From contig DHHF01000003.1 in NCBI GenBank assembly GCA_002403155.1, positions 3,746 through 67,745 on the forward strand: DNA of 64,000 nt, written 5' to 3'. The translations under genes and the position numbers were made by a program. The first letter of the stretch is position 1. Every line of letters starts with the position of its first letter. This document shows positions 25,466-34,423 of the stretch, piece by piece. A model generated the notes under the pieces. It was not told where the DNA came from and did no database searches. It saw only the letters and a program-made list of their open reading frames with translations. Source of the DNA: Sulfurovum sp. UBA4779. Lineage in GTDB: Bacteria > Campylobacterota > Campylobacteria > Campylobacterales > Sulfurovaceae.

Positions 25466-26353
25466 TCAGCGAAGCAGGTCTTGTACGCTCTGCAAGGGAT
25501 CTTTATGCTCTTCTATCATGGCATACACTTCGGCTGCTATGGGCAGATAGATATGTTTTTGCCGGGCAATCTTGTGAAGTGCTTTGGCTGTGGGGACACC
25601 TTCTGCAACTTCCCCTAATTCTTCAAGTATCTGCTTCATGCTTTTTTTTGCAGCCAATCCCAATCCTACTCTGTAATTACGGGAAAGTGTGGAGCTGGCC
25701 GTCAAAAAAAGGTCTCCCGCTCCTCCTAGGGAGAGAAATGTTTCGCTTTTTGCACCGAAAAACGTACCAAACCTCGTCATCTCAACCAATCCTCTGGAGA
25801 TCAGTGCTGCCCTGGCGTTATTGCCAAGCCCCAAACCGTCGCATACCCCTCCTGCGATAGCGATCACATTTTTATAGGCTCCTGCCACCTCCGCACCTAC
25901 AACATCATCGCTGATATACCCTTTGATAAAGTCCGGCAACGCATCGGCATACATTTTTGCAAGCTCCAGATTGGTTGAACTGATGATCAATGCCGTAGGC
26001 AAAGACTGCTTCACTTCGCTCGCAAAAGAAGGCCCTGAGATAAAAGCCAATCTATCGGGTGAAACAAATTCCGAGTAGATTTCATTCAAAAATGCTCCCG
26101 TATCCGTTTCTATCCCCTTGGCAGCTACCAGAATCTTTTGTCCTTTGTCCTTAAAGTGCGATTGCATCCAGCCTCGTACGCTTTGCGCAGGTATCGCCAT
26201 GATAAGATATTCTCTCTCTAGTGCTTCATCCACCGGAACAAAATGCTCTATCTGCCTTGGCGTGCGCGAAGCGATCACCACATCATTTTTTTGACTGTAT
26301 GCATGATAAAGGGCCTGCCCCCATTTGCCCGCACCGATAATCGCAATCTTCAT
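25466..26353 (-). CDS. gpsA: Glycerol-3-phosphate dehydrogenase (NAD(P)+)
   Basis: The 295-aa enzyme has an N-terminal Rossmann motif (IAIIGAGKWGQALYHAYSQKNDVVIASR) and family blocks VAAKGIETDTGAFL, FISGPSFASEV, GAYKNVIAIAGGVCDGLGLGNNARAALISRGLVEM and GGAGDLFLTASSTLSRNYRVGLGL. It reduces dihydroxyacetone phosphate to sn-glycerol-3-phosphate for phospholipids. It is slightly short compared with about 330 aa in E. coli, as is usual in this lineage. It is the last gene of gatB-channel-RCK-gpsA. 25294-25465 upstream of tamA holds no gene. Confidence 0.95.
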   Translation of the reverse strand: MKIAIIGAGKWGQALYHAYSQKNDVVIASRTPRQIEHFVPVDEALEREYLIMAIPAQSVRGWMQSHFKDKGQKILVAAKGIETDTGAFLNEIYSEFVSPDRLAFISGPSFASEVKQSLPTALIISSTNLELAKMYADALPDFIKGYISDDVVGAEVAGAYKNVIAIAGGVCDGLGLGNNARAALISRGLVEMTRFGTFFGAKSETFLSLGGAGDLFLTASSTLSRNYRVGLGLAAKKSMKQILEELGEVAEGVPTAKALHKIARQKHIYLPIAAEVYAMIEEHKDPLQSVQDLLR

Positions 26354-26356
26354 AAC

Positions 26357-27064
26357 CTATCCTCTCTTTTTTGTTTGGGTGATAAAATTTTCAAATGCAT
26401 TCAGATTTTCTTCGCTTCCCAGGCAAACGATCATATCGCCTGCATCCAACTTATGATTGACGCCTGCAGTCGCAAAGATAAAATTGTTTCCCAGTTCCTG
26501 ATCGATCATTCCCACCAAAAGCACCCCATGCTGCTCAAAACGATATTCATCGGACATCACACCCCTTAGAAGAGAATCCTCCGAGATCACAAACTCTTTA
26601 AAACTGATTTCACGACGGTCGCCCACAAACCCCTCCAAAAGTTTTGTTGTAACCGGCCTTTTGAGGATACTGTGGATGCGGTTGGCGCTCACCTCATACA
26701 GATCGATCACTTTATCTGCACCCGCCATTTTAAGTTTTTGCGTCGTATGGATCGAATCGGAGATAGACAAAAGGGTGCATGTCTCAAACAGGGAACGAAG
26801 CGATAGCGTCAAAAAGACATTGAGATGCTCATCGTCCATTACACAGACAAGCTGATCTTTTGGCGTGATATTCAATTTTATCAGATGCTCATCATTGGTT
26901 ACATCAACCAAATAAGTCTCTTCGAAGCCATCCTCTTTGGCTTGTTGAGAATTTTTTTCATCGGATTCGACAATCACCACATAAAAACCATCTTCGCTTA
27001 ACCCCCTGGCAATAGGTTTTCCGTGATTGCCGTAGCCAAACAAAAAAACTCTTGAGTCTATCAT
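26357..27064 (-). CDS. TrkA-type RCK protein (NAD-binding regulator of K+ transport)
   Basis: The 235-aa protein has an RCK_N Rossmann domain (VFLFGYGNHGKPIARGLSEDGFYVVIVESDEKNSQQAKEDGFEETYLVDVTND) and an RCK_C domain (EFVISEDSLLRGVMSDEYRFEQHGVLLVGMI...FATAGVNHKLDAGDMIVCLG). No membrane segments. RCK proteins gate K+ channels or Trk/Ktr transporters through nucleotide binding. It overlaps the upstream K+ channel gene by 4 nt, so it may join that channel's own RCK domains in a mixed gating ring; this is inference. Confidence 0.88.
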   Translation of the reverse strand: MIDSRVFLFGYGNHGKPIARGLSEDGFYVVIVESDEKNSQQAKEDGFEETYLVDVTNDEHLIKLNITPKDQLVCVMDDEHLNVFLTLSLRSLFETCTLLSISDSIHTTQKLKMAGADKVIDLYEVSANRIHSILKRPVTTKLLEGFVGDRREISFKEFVISEDSLLRGVMSDEYRFEQHGVLLVGMIDQELGNNFIFATAGVNHKLDAGDMIVCLGSEENLNAFENFITQTKKRG

Positions 27065-28605
27065 CGTCCGCCTCTTTGGTAGAGATCTTTAAAATATTCG
27101 ATACTTGCTTCTTGCCCCATCACCAACAGCACATCTTCTTGTTGAAATATCTCATCTTTGGAGGGGATAAACATAAAAGGATGATCTTTGCCTCTGTAGA
27201 TACCGATAAAAAGAAGCCTGAAAGATTTAAAATCAATTTCATCGACACGTTTTTGACAAATCATGTCCTGCTCCAGCACACGGATCTCATCAATACGCGC
27301 GATGCCTTTTCCGGCCAAAATGGCATGTACCGCCTTATACATCCTGGGATGGGAAATAGCGGTACGTATCATCGTATCGGCCACTTCGGTAGGCAGCAAG
27401 ATATGGTCTGCTCCGGCACGCTCAAATTTTTTCACCATCTCTCGGCTGCTTGCCCTGGCTATGACATCGATTTTTGGAGAGACGCTTTTGGCATTGAGGG
27501 TGATATAGATGTTTTCAATGTCATTTCTGGTAAGGCAAAGCAGCGTGATCTTCGAGTGCATCACGTTAAATCTGCTAAGCGTCTTATAACGGCTGGCATC
27601 CTCTTGTATCACATCAAAACCGTCTTTTTGGGCTTCATGGACTTTAAGCGGATTTTTTTCGAGAATGATGTAATTTTGCAGGCGGTCATCATTTTGGGCA
27701 AAAAACATTTTTGTCATTTGGCCGTATCCGCAAATGATAACAAATTGTTTATTTTTGTTTATTTTTTCGACAATCCGATCCTCTTTTAGCTCAACCAATT
27801 TTTCCGAAAAAGCCGAAACGATCACAGAGGTTGCAAAAGAGATCATCGCAATACCGCTGATAATAATCACCATCGAGATGCTTCTTCCCGCATCGGTTAC
27901 GGGCGAAATGTCCCCATACCCGACGGTTGAAATCGTCACCAAAGCCCAATAGACCGCGTCAAAAAGCGATTCGATGTCGGGATTGACCTGCTCTTCGATA
28001 ACATAAAGAGCCACCCCTGCAGTCACGACGACAAAGCACAAAAGAAACAAAAGGGTCAGCAGTTCAAAACGTTTGCTTGAAAGCACATGGGTAAATTGAC
28101 TGATATTTTTGGCGTAGCGAAGCAGTTTAAATACGCGAAAAAGAACAAAAATACGCAAAATCCTTAACGGCCTGTATGCAGGAAATATCGCCAAAAGATC
28201 GATGATGGCCGAGGGGGAGAGCATATATTCCATCTTCTGTTTGGCTGCATGCTTCAGCGGTTTGGCGGCATGAAACGTTTTTCCTAAAAATTCAGATTGC
28301 CGATACTCTTCGATCACCAAAGGGGTGATATCGCTGTGAACCCATACGCGCAAAAGATACTCGACCAAAAAAATGGCCGAAACGACATAGATATCATAGC
28401 AATCTGCCCATGCAGGCACGGGATGCTTGACCTGATAGACAAGGATTGCTATAGAGGTCATAATTAAAAAGATTATGCTTAAATCAACATATTTTTTATA
28501 AGGGTTCGAGGTGTCGTTCAGTATGCCGCGGACAAAAGATTTGGCCGCTTTATAGCGGTTGGAGCGGAAAAGAATCAGCGCAATTTTCAATACCCATTGA
28601 TTCAC
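27061..28605 (-). CDS. Voltage-gated-type K+ channel with C-terminal RCK domains
   Basis: The 514-aa protein has a six-helix channel unit: S1-S4-like helices (about 45-190, with YRPLRILRIFVLFRVFKLLRY, an Arg-rich S4), a pore with selectivity filter TISTVGYGDISPVT near residue 235, and S6. An RCK_N domain (FVIICGYGQMTKMFFAQNDDRLQNYIILEKN) and RCK_C (DEIDFKSFRLLFIGIYR...EIFQQEDVLLVMGQE) follow. It should sense voltage and a cytoplasmic ligand to control K+ flux. It sits between gatB and a separate RCK gene, overlapping the latter. Confidence 0.92.
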   Translation of the reverse strand: MNQWVLKIALILFRSNRYKAAKSFVRGILNDTSNPYKKYVDLSIIFLIMTSIAILVYQVKHPVPAWADCYDIYVVSAIFLVEYLLRVWVHSDITPLVIEEYRQSEFLGKTFHAAKPLKHAAKQKMEYMLSPSAIIDLLAIFPAYRPLRILRIFVLFRVFKLLRYAKNISQFTHVLSSKRFELLTLLFLLCFVVVTAGVALYVIEEQVNPDIESLFDAVYWALVTISTVGYGDISPVTDAGRSISMVIIISGIAMISFATSVIVSAFSEKLVELKEDRIVEKINKNKQFVIICGYGQMTKMFFAQNDDRLQNYIILEKNPLKVHEAQKDGFDVIQEDASRYKTLSRFNVMHSKITLLCLTRNDIENIYITLNAKSVSPKIDVIARASSREMVKKFERAGADHILLPTEVADTMIRTAISHPRMYKAVHAILAGKGIARIDEIRVLEQDMICQKRVDEIDFKSFRLLFIGIYRGKDHPFMFIPSKDEIFQQEDVLLVMGQEASIEYFKDLYQRGGR

Positions 28606-28626
28606 TTTCTCGTTCCTTTTGTTAGA

Positions 28627-30057
28627 TTAATCTAATTTTTGCTTAAGCAGCTCATTGACCTTTCCGGGGTTTGCAGATCCCTTGCTTGCTTTCATCGTCT
28701 GCCCTACAAAAAATCCGAACAGTTTGTCTTTTCCGGATTTATACTCAGCCACTTTGTCTTGGTTGTTTGCAAGGATTTCATCGATTATTGCCAAAAGCGC
28801 ACCGTCATCGCTGATCTGGGCAAGCCCAAGTGTCTCGATGATCGCATCAATGTCCCTGCTTTCATTTTCCATCATATAGTCAAGTACGTCTTTGCCGCCT
28901 TTTCCGGAGATAGTATCATCCTCGATTTTTGAGATCAGGCAACCGAGTGTTTTCGCATCAATCGGAGAGTTTTCGATCGACAAGCCTGCCTTGTTCAACC
29001 GCCCCAGCAATTCTGAAGTAAGCCAGGTTACTGCTGTTTTCGGTGCAGCGCCATGGGCAAGCATCTCTTCAAAATAGTATGCCATCTCTTTTAGTGCCGT
29101 AATGACAAGCGCATCTTCTTTTTTGATCCCAAGCTCTTCTACGTAACGTTTCACTTTTGCATCGGGAAGCTCGGGGATGATTTTTGCCTCTTCCATCATG
29201 GCATCCGTTACAAGAACCGGACGAAGATCGGGATCCGGGAAATAACGATAGTCCGCGCTCTCTTCTTTGCCTCTCATCGATTTGGTTACCCCTTCGGCCA
29301 CATTCCACAATCGCGTCTCTTGGCACACTTCTTGGCCATACACCCCGTCTTCATACGCTTCGATCTGTCTTTGCACTTCATACGCAATGGCAGCTGCTAC
29401 AAATCGAAATGAGTTGATATTTTTGATCTCAACCCTTGTTCCGAACTCTTTTTGCCCTTTAGGGCGGATAGAAACGTTCACGTCGCATCTGAACGATCCT
29501 TCCTGCATGTTTGCATCGCTGATATCCAGATAGCGTACGATAGAGTGCAGTTTTTTCAGATAGCGCACGGCTTCATCCGCAGATCTCATATCGGGCTCGG
29601 AGACGATTTCAAGCAGCGGCGTGCCTGCGCGGTTAAGATCCACTTTGGAGATATTGCCCTCATGCATGTTTTTACCTGCATCCGCTTCAAGATGCGCACG
29701 GGTAATGCCTATCGCTTTGGTCGTGCCGTCATCAAAATCGATACACAAAGAGCCTTTCCCCACGATAGGAATGTCAAACTGGCTGATCTGATATGCCATA
29801 GGGCTGTCCGGATAGAAATAGCTTTTTCTGTTAAAGATGGATTTTTGATTGACCTCGGCATTGATGGCATACCCGAAATTCATTGCTTTTTTGACCGCTT
29901 CAAGGTTGAGTACCGGCAAAGCGCCCGGCAAAGCAAGGCAGGTAGGGCATGTATTTTCATTTTGATGGGCTGCAAACGAAGTCGGACAAGAACAAAAGAT
30001 TTTTGTTTTTGTATTGAGCTGAACATGAACTTCAAGGCCGATGACGGTTTCAAACAT
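28627..30057 (-). CDS. gatB: Asp-tRNA(Asn)/Glu-tRNA(Gln) amidotransferase subunit B
   Basis: The 476-aa subunit shows FETVIGLEVHVQLNTKTKIFCSCPTSF, CPTCLALPGALPVLN, RKSYFYPDSPMAYQISQFD (catalytic kinase/transamidase cradle), LNRAGTPLLEIVSEPDMRSADEA and a C-terminal YqeY-like tail (GFFVGQTMKASKGSANPGKVNELLKQKL). With GatA and GatC it amidates misacylated Glu-tRNA(Gln). Two of the zinc Cys (CSCP...CPTC) are present. gatA and gatC are not nearby, as often in Campylobacterota. Confidence 0.97.
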   Translation of the reverse strand: MFETVIGLEVHVQLNTKTKIFCSCPTSFAAHQNENTCPTCLALPGALPVLNLEAVKKAMNFGYAINAEVNQKSIFNRKSYFYPDSPMAYQISQFDIPIVGKGSLCIDFDDGTTKAIGITRAHLEADAGKNMHEGNISKVDLNRAGTPLLEIVSEPDMRSADEAVRYLKKLHSIVRYLDISDANMQEGSFRCDVNVSIRPKGQKEFGTRVEIKNINSFRFVAAAIAYEVQRQIEAYEDGVYGQEVCQETRLWNVAEGVTKSMRGKEESADYRYFPDPDLRPVLVTDAMMEEAKIIPELPDAKVKRYVEELGIKKEDALVITALKEMAYYFEEMLAHGAAPKTAVTWLTSELLGRLNKAGLSIENSPIDAKTLGCLISKIEDDTISGKGGKDVLDYMMENESRDIDAIIETLGLAQISDDGALLAIIDEILANNQDKVAEYKSGKDKLFGFFVGQTMKASKGSANPGKVNELLKQKLD

Positions 30058-30171
30058 AACTATTTTCCTTTAAAAAAATAACAAAATAATAAGGAAAGTA
30101 TTATACCCTTTTGCATATTTAGGGCAGATGAAACTTTTTTTGATACGATTTTAACTAAAAAAGGAGCCGCA

Positions 30172-30882
30172 TTGTTTATCTCAAAATCTGCAATAACCAA
30201 TCTTTCTGCACTCTTGTGCATCGCACTTTCCTACCTCGTGCCCTCGGCATATCATGCATATTTTCTTTATGCGGGGCTCTTTGCGCTTTCGGGGTCGCTC
30301 ACCAACCAGATCGCCATCCATATGCTTTTTGAAAAAATCCCCGGCATCTACGGCTCCGGAATTATCGAAAAAAACTTTGAACTCTTTAAAAAATCGATTA
30401 AGACAATGATCATGACGCAATTTTTTACCCAAGAGAAGATCGAAGCATTTTTTTATCATGAAGACCAAAAAATAGATCTTGCGCCCCTCATCGAATCTAC
30501 GGATTTTACACCGGCTTTTGATGCACTCACTCTCACCGTGATGGAGTCAAAATTCGGCGGCATGGTCTCCATGTTCGGAGGACAAAACGCACTTGAATCA
30601 CTGAGGGAACCGTTTTCGAACAAACTCAAAAATGCAGTCAAAGCAGTCGTAAGCTCTAAAGTATTTAAAGCACAGCTAGACTACCACCTCCGGCACTCAA
30701 CACTAAGCAGCGATCTTGTGCTTTCGGTTGAGCAGATTGTGACACAAAGGCTGGATGAACTCACTCCGACAATGGTTAAAGAGTTGGTTCAACAGCTTAT
30801 CGGAGAGCATTTGGGCTGGCTGGTGATCTGGGGCGGGGTTTTTGGAGGAGTGATCGGGGTAGTTTCCTCTTTGATTCTTTAG
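30172..30882 (+). CDS. DUF445 family membrane protein
   Basis: The 236-aa protein has N-terminal helices (ALLCIALSYLVPSAYHAYFLYAGLFALSGSLTNQIAIHMLFEKIPGIYGSGIIEKNFELFK) with the DUF445 signature, then a cytoplasmic helical part, and a C-terminal helix (WLVIWGGVFGGVIGVVSSLIL). The start is TTG at 30172 with AAGGAG 5 nt before it. DUF445 proteins are membrane-anchored and of unknown function. Transcribed opposite to both neighbours and ending against thiE with a shared hairpin. Confidence 0.85.
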   Translation: MFISKSAITNLSALLCIALSYLVPSAYHAYFLYAGLFALSGSLTNQIAIHMLFEKIPGIYGSGIIEKNFELFKKSIKTMIMTQFFTQEKIEAFFYHEDQKIDLAPLIESTDFTPAFDALTLTVMESKFGGMVSMFGGQNALESLREPFSNKLKNAVKAVVSSKVFKAQLDYHLRHSTLSSDLVLSVEQIVTQRLDELTPTMVKELVQQLIGEHLGWLVIWGGVFGGVIGVVSSLIL

Positions 30883-30884
30883 TG

Positions 30885-30903
30885 CCGCTATGCAAAATAG
30901 CGG
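30885..30903. terminator. Hairpin at convergent DUF445/thiE ends
   Basis: CCGCTAT / ATAGCGG form a perfect 7-bp stem with a 5-nt loop between and into the ends of the two convergent genes. It can end the DUF445 transcript. Confidence 0.45.
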
Positions 30904-31427
30904 ATGGAAGCAACCCCCTCTGCTCCGGCTTTGATGCAGGCATCTATCTGCGCTTGCGTGATGATGCCCCCCAAGGCAATAACAGGGATCGACAGGCTTG
31001 AAGCGAACCTCTCAAGCATCGCCAATCCGACCGGTTCCCCTTTGTGAGGCGTATCAAAAATCGGGCTGAATGTCACCATGTCAGCACCGAGCATCTCGGC
31101 TTGCCTGGCTTCTTGGAGCGTATGGGTGCTTACCACTACAAAAAGGTCGGCCGCTTTGGCTTCTTTGACCTGATCAAACTGGTCGCTTCTTAGATGCACT
31201 CCGTGTGCACCGCAGCTTTTGGCAAGACCTGCATCGCCGTGCAGCAGCACTTTCTCAAATCCCAGTTGTCTGGCAGCCTCTATAAACTTTTTGGCATTGA
31301 GAGCATAGGCTTTGTTTGTTTTGTCGCGATAAACAATCATGGATGCTTTTTTTGCAAAGCGCTGCAACTCTTCATCTAAAGAATTAAAATCCAATGTAGA
31401 GGGGTCGGTAATGGCATAAAAGAACAT
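30888..31427 (-). CDS. thiE: Thiamine phosphate synthase / TenI-like protein
   Basis: The 179-aa TIM-barrel protein has VYRDK at the substrate-entry strand, LLHGDAGLAKSCGAHGVHL, VVVSTHTLQEARQAEMLGADMVTFSPIFDTPHKG and IPVIALGGI with the phosphate-binding loop. ThiE joins HMP-diphosphate and thiazole phosphate; TenI isomerises the thiazole. It is shorter than typical ThiE (about 210) and has GVHLRSDQ in place of GVHLGQxD, so a TenI-like or divergent ThiE role is possible. It ends the long dapD-to-thiE run, 2 nt after the 91-aa gene. Confidence 0.75.
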   Translation of the reverse strand: MFFYAITDPSTLDFNSLDEELQRFAKKASMIVYRDKTNKAYALNAKKFIEAARQLGFEKVLLHGDAGLAKSCGAHGVHLRSDQFDQVKEAKAADLFVVVSTHTLQEARQAEMLGADMVTFSPIFDTPHKGEPVGLAMLERFASSLSIPVIALGGIITQAQIDACIKAGAEGVASIRYFA

Positions 31428-31429
31428 TG

Positions 31430-31705
31430 TTAGCGGTCTTGCTCTTTTTGTATCAAAAGTTTTTCAAGAAGTTCTGTCTGTTTTTTGAGCTCTTCATGCT
31501 GCTGCTGCACCGTAATGATATGCTCCAATACCAACACTATGAACAATCCCGGCAATGCGGCAGCAACAGCACTCACAAGCGCGTACACGATACTAAGCTG
31601 ATAAAAAGAGAGAAAAGAAGTAACCGCGCCGATGAGCACCAATGCCCATGCGACGCCAAGAAAGAAATTGACCACAAAATTTAACTTGGAAGTTTGCAGT
31701 CTCAT
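31430..31705 (-). CDS. Small two-helix membrane protein, unknown
   Basis: The 91-aa product has two hydrophobic helices (FVVNFFLGVAWALVLIGAVTSFLSF and IVYALVSAVAAALPGLFIVLVLEHI) and a C-terminal coiled coil (TVQQQHEELKKQTELLEKLLIQKEQ). It sits between atpB (23 nt) and thiE (2 nt) on the same strand, so it is co-transcribed. The family is not recognised; the coiled coil suggests oligomerisation or a partner protein. Confidence 0.6.
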   Translation of the reverse strand: MRLQTSKLNFVVNFFLGVAWALVLIGAVTSFLSFYQLSIVYALVSAVAAALPGLFIVLVLEHIITVQQQHEELKKQTELLEKLLIQKEQDR

Positions 31706-31728
31706 TTGCAGATGCTACGCAACCAGTG

Positions 31729-32448
31729 TTATACTGCACCTATTGTATCTACAACAGGATTGGGCGCTTTTTCATGCTCGGCATCTACTGCAACGGCACC
31801 CGCAAGATACACATAAATCAGTATCATAAATACAAAAGTTTGCAACAAAGCAGAAAAAGTAAGCAAAAGATATGCCGGAAGCGGTGCGATGAAAGGCACA
31901 AGCATTAAAAGTACCCACAAGAAAAGATCATCCCCTTTGATGTTACCAAACAACCTGAACGAAAGCGAAATAATTCTGGAGAGGTGAGAAACGATTTCGA
32001 TAGGAAACATTAACGGTGCAAGCATTTTTACCGGTCCTGCAAAGTGTGCAAAATAGTGCACGACACCGTTTTTTCTGATACCTTCATAGTTATAGTAGAC
32101 AAACACCATCAGCGCCAACGGCAATGTGATATTGATATTGGAAGTAGGCGCTTCAAAACCGGGGATAATACCGATCACGTTTGAAACAAAAATAAAAAGC
32201 CCGACTGCCGCTACAAGAGGAAAATATTTTCTGGCCAGCTCTTCGCCGATCACGTCTCTTCCCATTGCGATCACACCGCCGACATAGGCTTCCATTACAT
32301 TCTGCGTGCCTGAGGGTACTGCTCTAAAACTTTTTGTTGCCATTTTTGCGATAAAGAGTATAATTATCGCCACCAACACCAAATGTGCGACCATCATCGC
32401 ATCGCCATGACCGAAAATAGCACCTAAATAGGTAAATACACCTTCCAT
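31729..32448 (-). CDS. atpB: F0F1 ATP synthase subunit a
   Basis: The 240-aa membrane protein has the subunit-a signatures PSGTQNVMEAYVGG, GIIPGFEAPTSNINITLPLALMVF, and LSLSFRLFGNIKGDDLFL with the essential Arg in helix 4 that faces the c-ring. The true start is MEGVFTYLGAIFGH at 32448 (GAGGA upstream); an upstream extension of the frame to 32547 overlaps the previous gene and is not coding. As in other Campylobacterota, atpB is apart from the main atp operon. A promoter lies just upstream. Confidence 0.96.
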   Translation of the reverse strand: MEGVFTYLGAIFGHGDAMMVAHLVLVAIIILFIAKMATKSFRAVPSGTQNVMEAYVGGVIAMGRDVIGEELARKYFPLVAAVGLFIFVSNVIGIIPGFEAPTSNINITLPLALMVFVYYNYEGIRKNGVVHYFAHFAGPVKMLAPLMFPIEIVSHLSRIISLSFRLFGNIKGDDLFLWVLLMLVPFIAPLPAYLLLTFSALLQTFVFMILIYVYLAGAVAVDAEHEKAPNPVVDTIGAV

Positions 32449-32479
32449 AAAACATCCTCTTTTGTGTAATATTTTGGGG

Positions 32480-32508
32480 ATTATACCTTGTTTATACTTA
32501 GAATTACA
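32480..32508 (-). promoter_or_regulatory. Promoter of atpB inside the preceding gene end
   Basis: On the minus strand TGTAAT (32508-32503), a 17-bp spacer and TATAAT (32485-32480) lie 31 bp before atpB, overlapping the last codons of the upstream TIGR02757 gene. This would give atpB expression independent of the upstream operon. Confidence 0.5.
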
Positions 32509-33283
32509 CTCTTTTTTCTTGCCCCAAGCGATAAAGTGCAAAATCATATTTGACAGGATCTTGGCTGTCGAATTTTTTCAGCATATCGGTTAATTCCAAA
32601 ACTGCTTTCATGTCATAACTTTTGCGCTGAAGCAGTCCCAGTTTTCTTGAAACATGAAACGTGTGCGTATCCAAAGGGATCAACAGGTCTTTTTTGTCGA
32701 TTTTTTGCCATAACCCCATATCGAGCGCATCTTTTCGCACCATCCAGCGCAAAAACATCAAATAGCGCTTATAAGTCCCTGCCCGGTTTAATGATCTAGG
32801 AATGCGTCCGGTAAGAAAATCATATCCGCAGCTTTTGTATGGATGGACGGTTTTGAGTTTTCCGATAAAATGCCACAGCCCTTCCAATAGATTTTCTTCT
32901 TTTTTGTATCCTTCATAAAAAAGATTTTCCAGTGTATCGATCTGCTTGAGACGCTTTAGTGCTATCAGCAAAGCGGTGACATCTTCGTCTGTCTGAAAAC
33001 GATAGTAATGTTTTTCTAGCATTGATTTTATCTTTTCTTCTTTTTCCTGAAGCAAGGAAAAATCCAAACGATCTAAAAAAGCGACGATATTTCGGGCATT
33101 TCCATAAGCAAACAAGGCACAAATCAGCGCTATGGATTCATCTTTGTAGCGGGAAGCAACCAAAAGCGGATCGGGATTGGCATAAGAGAGTTCGCTGCAG
33201 CAGTTGCGCTTTTGAACCTCTTCATCGAGCAATGATTTAACATCACATTGCGCGATTGGCTTTATGTTTGCAGCAGCCATCAA
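32504..33283 (-). CDS. TIGR02757 family protein (DUF2400)
   Basis: The 259-aa protein shows NPDPLLVASRYKDESIALICALFAYGNARNI, SLNRAGTYKRYLMFLRWMVRKDALDMGLW and PLDTHTFHVSRKLGLLQRKSYDMKAVLELTDMLKKFDSQDPVKYDFALYRLGQ, which define the TIGR02757 family. The LDTHTFHVSRKLGL region recalls the helix-hairpin-helix of the DNA-glycosylase superfamily (Endonuclease III-like), but no catalytic Lys/Asp pair can be assigned here. Function is unknown. It overlaps lptB by 4 nt. Confidence 0.85.
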   Translation of the reverse strand: MMAAANIKPIAQCDVKSLLDEEVQKRNCCSELSYANPDPLLVASRYKDESIALICALFAYGNARNIVAFLDRLDFSLLQEKEEKIKSMLEKHYYRFQTDEDVTALLIALKRLKQIDTLENLFYEGYKKEENLLEGLWHFIGKLKTVHPYKSCGYDFLTGRIPRSLNRAGTYKRYLMFLRWMVRKDALDMGLWQKIDKKDLLIPLDTHTFHVSRKLGLLQRKSYDMKAVLELTDMLKKFDSQDPVKYDFALYRLGQEKRV

Positions 33284-34002
33284 AATGTAAAATGCTCTCC
33301 CAGATAGTATCTGCGCACATTTTCATCAACCGCGATCTCTTTGCTGGTCCCCGATGCAAGCATCTCTCCGCTTCGCATGACATAGGCTCTGTCACAGATC
33401 CCCAGCGTTTCGCGCACATTGTGGTCGGTGATCAAGATACCCATATCCAGCTCGACAAGCTGCTTGATAATATTTTGGATATCCAGCACTGCGATAGGAT
33501 CTACCCCGGCAAAAGGTTCATCTAGCAGCAGAAATTTGGGTTCTCCCACCAATGCCCTTGCGATCTCCGCCCTTCTTCTTTCCCCGCCGCTTAGACGTAT
33601 CCCTTCGCGGTTTCGGATGGGTTCTATATTGAAGATTTCAAGCAGTTTTTCTATCCGCGGCCCGATAGTCTCTTTGGGGAGGTTGAGTGCTTCTGCCGCT
33701 ATCAGAAGATTTTCTTCTACCGTCAAATCCTTAAAAATGCTTGATTCTTGCGGAAGATAGCCTATCCCCAGTTTGGCCCTGCTGCTAAGAGGCAGATTTG
33801 TAATATCCTGGCCGTCCAGGAAAACTTTTCCTCCGCTTACCCCGGTCAAACCGCACACCATATAAAACGAAGTGGTTTTGCCCGCTCCGTTTGGTCCCAA
33901 AAGGCCTACAATCTCTTTGCTTTTGACCTTTAAAGAGACATCATGTACGATTTTGGTCTTTTTGATGGTTTTTGAAAGATGTTTCGCTTCAAGCGTATGC
34001 AT
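33280..34002 (-). CDS. lptB: LPS export ABC transporter ATPase LptB
   Basis: The 240-aa ATPase has Walker A GPNGAGKTT, Q-loop LPQESSIFKDLTVEENLLIA, signature LSGGERRRAEIARAL, Walker B FLLLDEPFAGVDPIAVLDI and H-loop ILITDHNVRETL. The GVDP and RRRAEIARAL details match LptB. It powers lipopolysaccharide extraction by LptFG. Starts 1 nt inside the tsaE stop. In relatives rpoN commonly follows; here the TIGR02757 gene follows instead. Confidence 0.96.
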   Translation of the reverse strand: MHTLEAKHLSKTIKKTKIVHDVSLKVKSKEIVGLLGPNGAGKTTSFYMVCGLTGVSGGKVFLDGQDITNLPLSSRAKLGIGYLPQESSIFKDLTVEENLLIAAEALNLPKETIGPRIEKLLEIFNIEPIRNREGIRLSGGERRRAEIARALVGEPKFLLLDEPFAGVDPIAVLDIQNIIKQLVELDMGILITDHNVRETLGICDRAYVMRSGEMLASGTSKEIAVDENVRRYYLGEHFTF

Positions 34003-34412
34003 TAGATTTCTATCCTGTATATTCTGCTTTCATTGTCTGGTTTGATACTGACGGACGCCGTCTCAAAACCGACACTTTTTAAAAAATTCCACAACGCTTC
34101 GCTGCCCCACTCTACGATATGCCATCCCTCTTTTTCGAATTCTTCCAAAAGCCCCATTTGCATAAATGTTTCGTAATCCAAACGGTACAAGTCGTAATGG
34201 TAAAGATTTTTTCCGTAACAATGCTGCAAAGAAAAAGTAGGAGAAGTCACCTCTTCTTCTACCCCCCTTGATTTTGCGATCGCCTGCGTCAGGGTTGTCT
34301 TGCCCGCAGCCAAATCTCCATGCAAAAAAACGATACAGTTTTGAGGCAAATGCGCTTCAAGAAAGCCGACAACCGTCTTCAGCTGATCAAGCGATGCTTT
34401 GATTTCTTTCAT
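34002..34412 (-). CDS. tsaE: tRNA threonylcarbamoyladenosine synthesis ATPase TsaE
   Basis: The 136-aa protein has Walker A HGDLAAGKTTLTQAI, then SPTFSLQHCYGKNLYHYDLYRL with the conserved switch Thr and the HYDLYRL motif, and IVEWGSEAL. TsaE works with TsaB and TsaD to make t6A37 in ANN-decoding tRNAs. Lies 11 nt after trpD and abuts lptB, a standard order in this group. Confidence 0.95.
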   Translation of the reverse strand: MKEIKASLDQLKTVVGFLEAHLPQNCIVFLHGDLAAGKTTLTQAIAKSRGVEEEVTSPTFSLQHCYGKNLYHYDLYRLDYETFMQMGLLEEFEKEGWHIVEWGSEALWNFLKSVGFETASVSIKPDNESRIYRIEI

Positions 34413-34423
34413 GCAGGCCCGTT

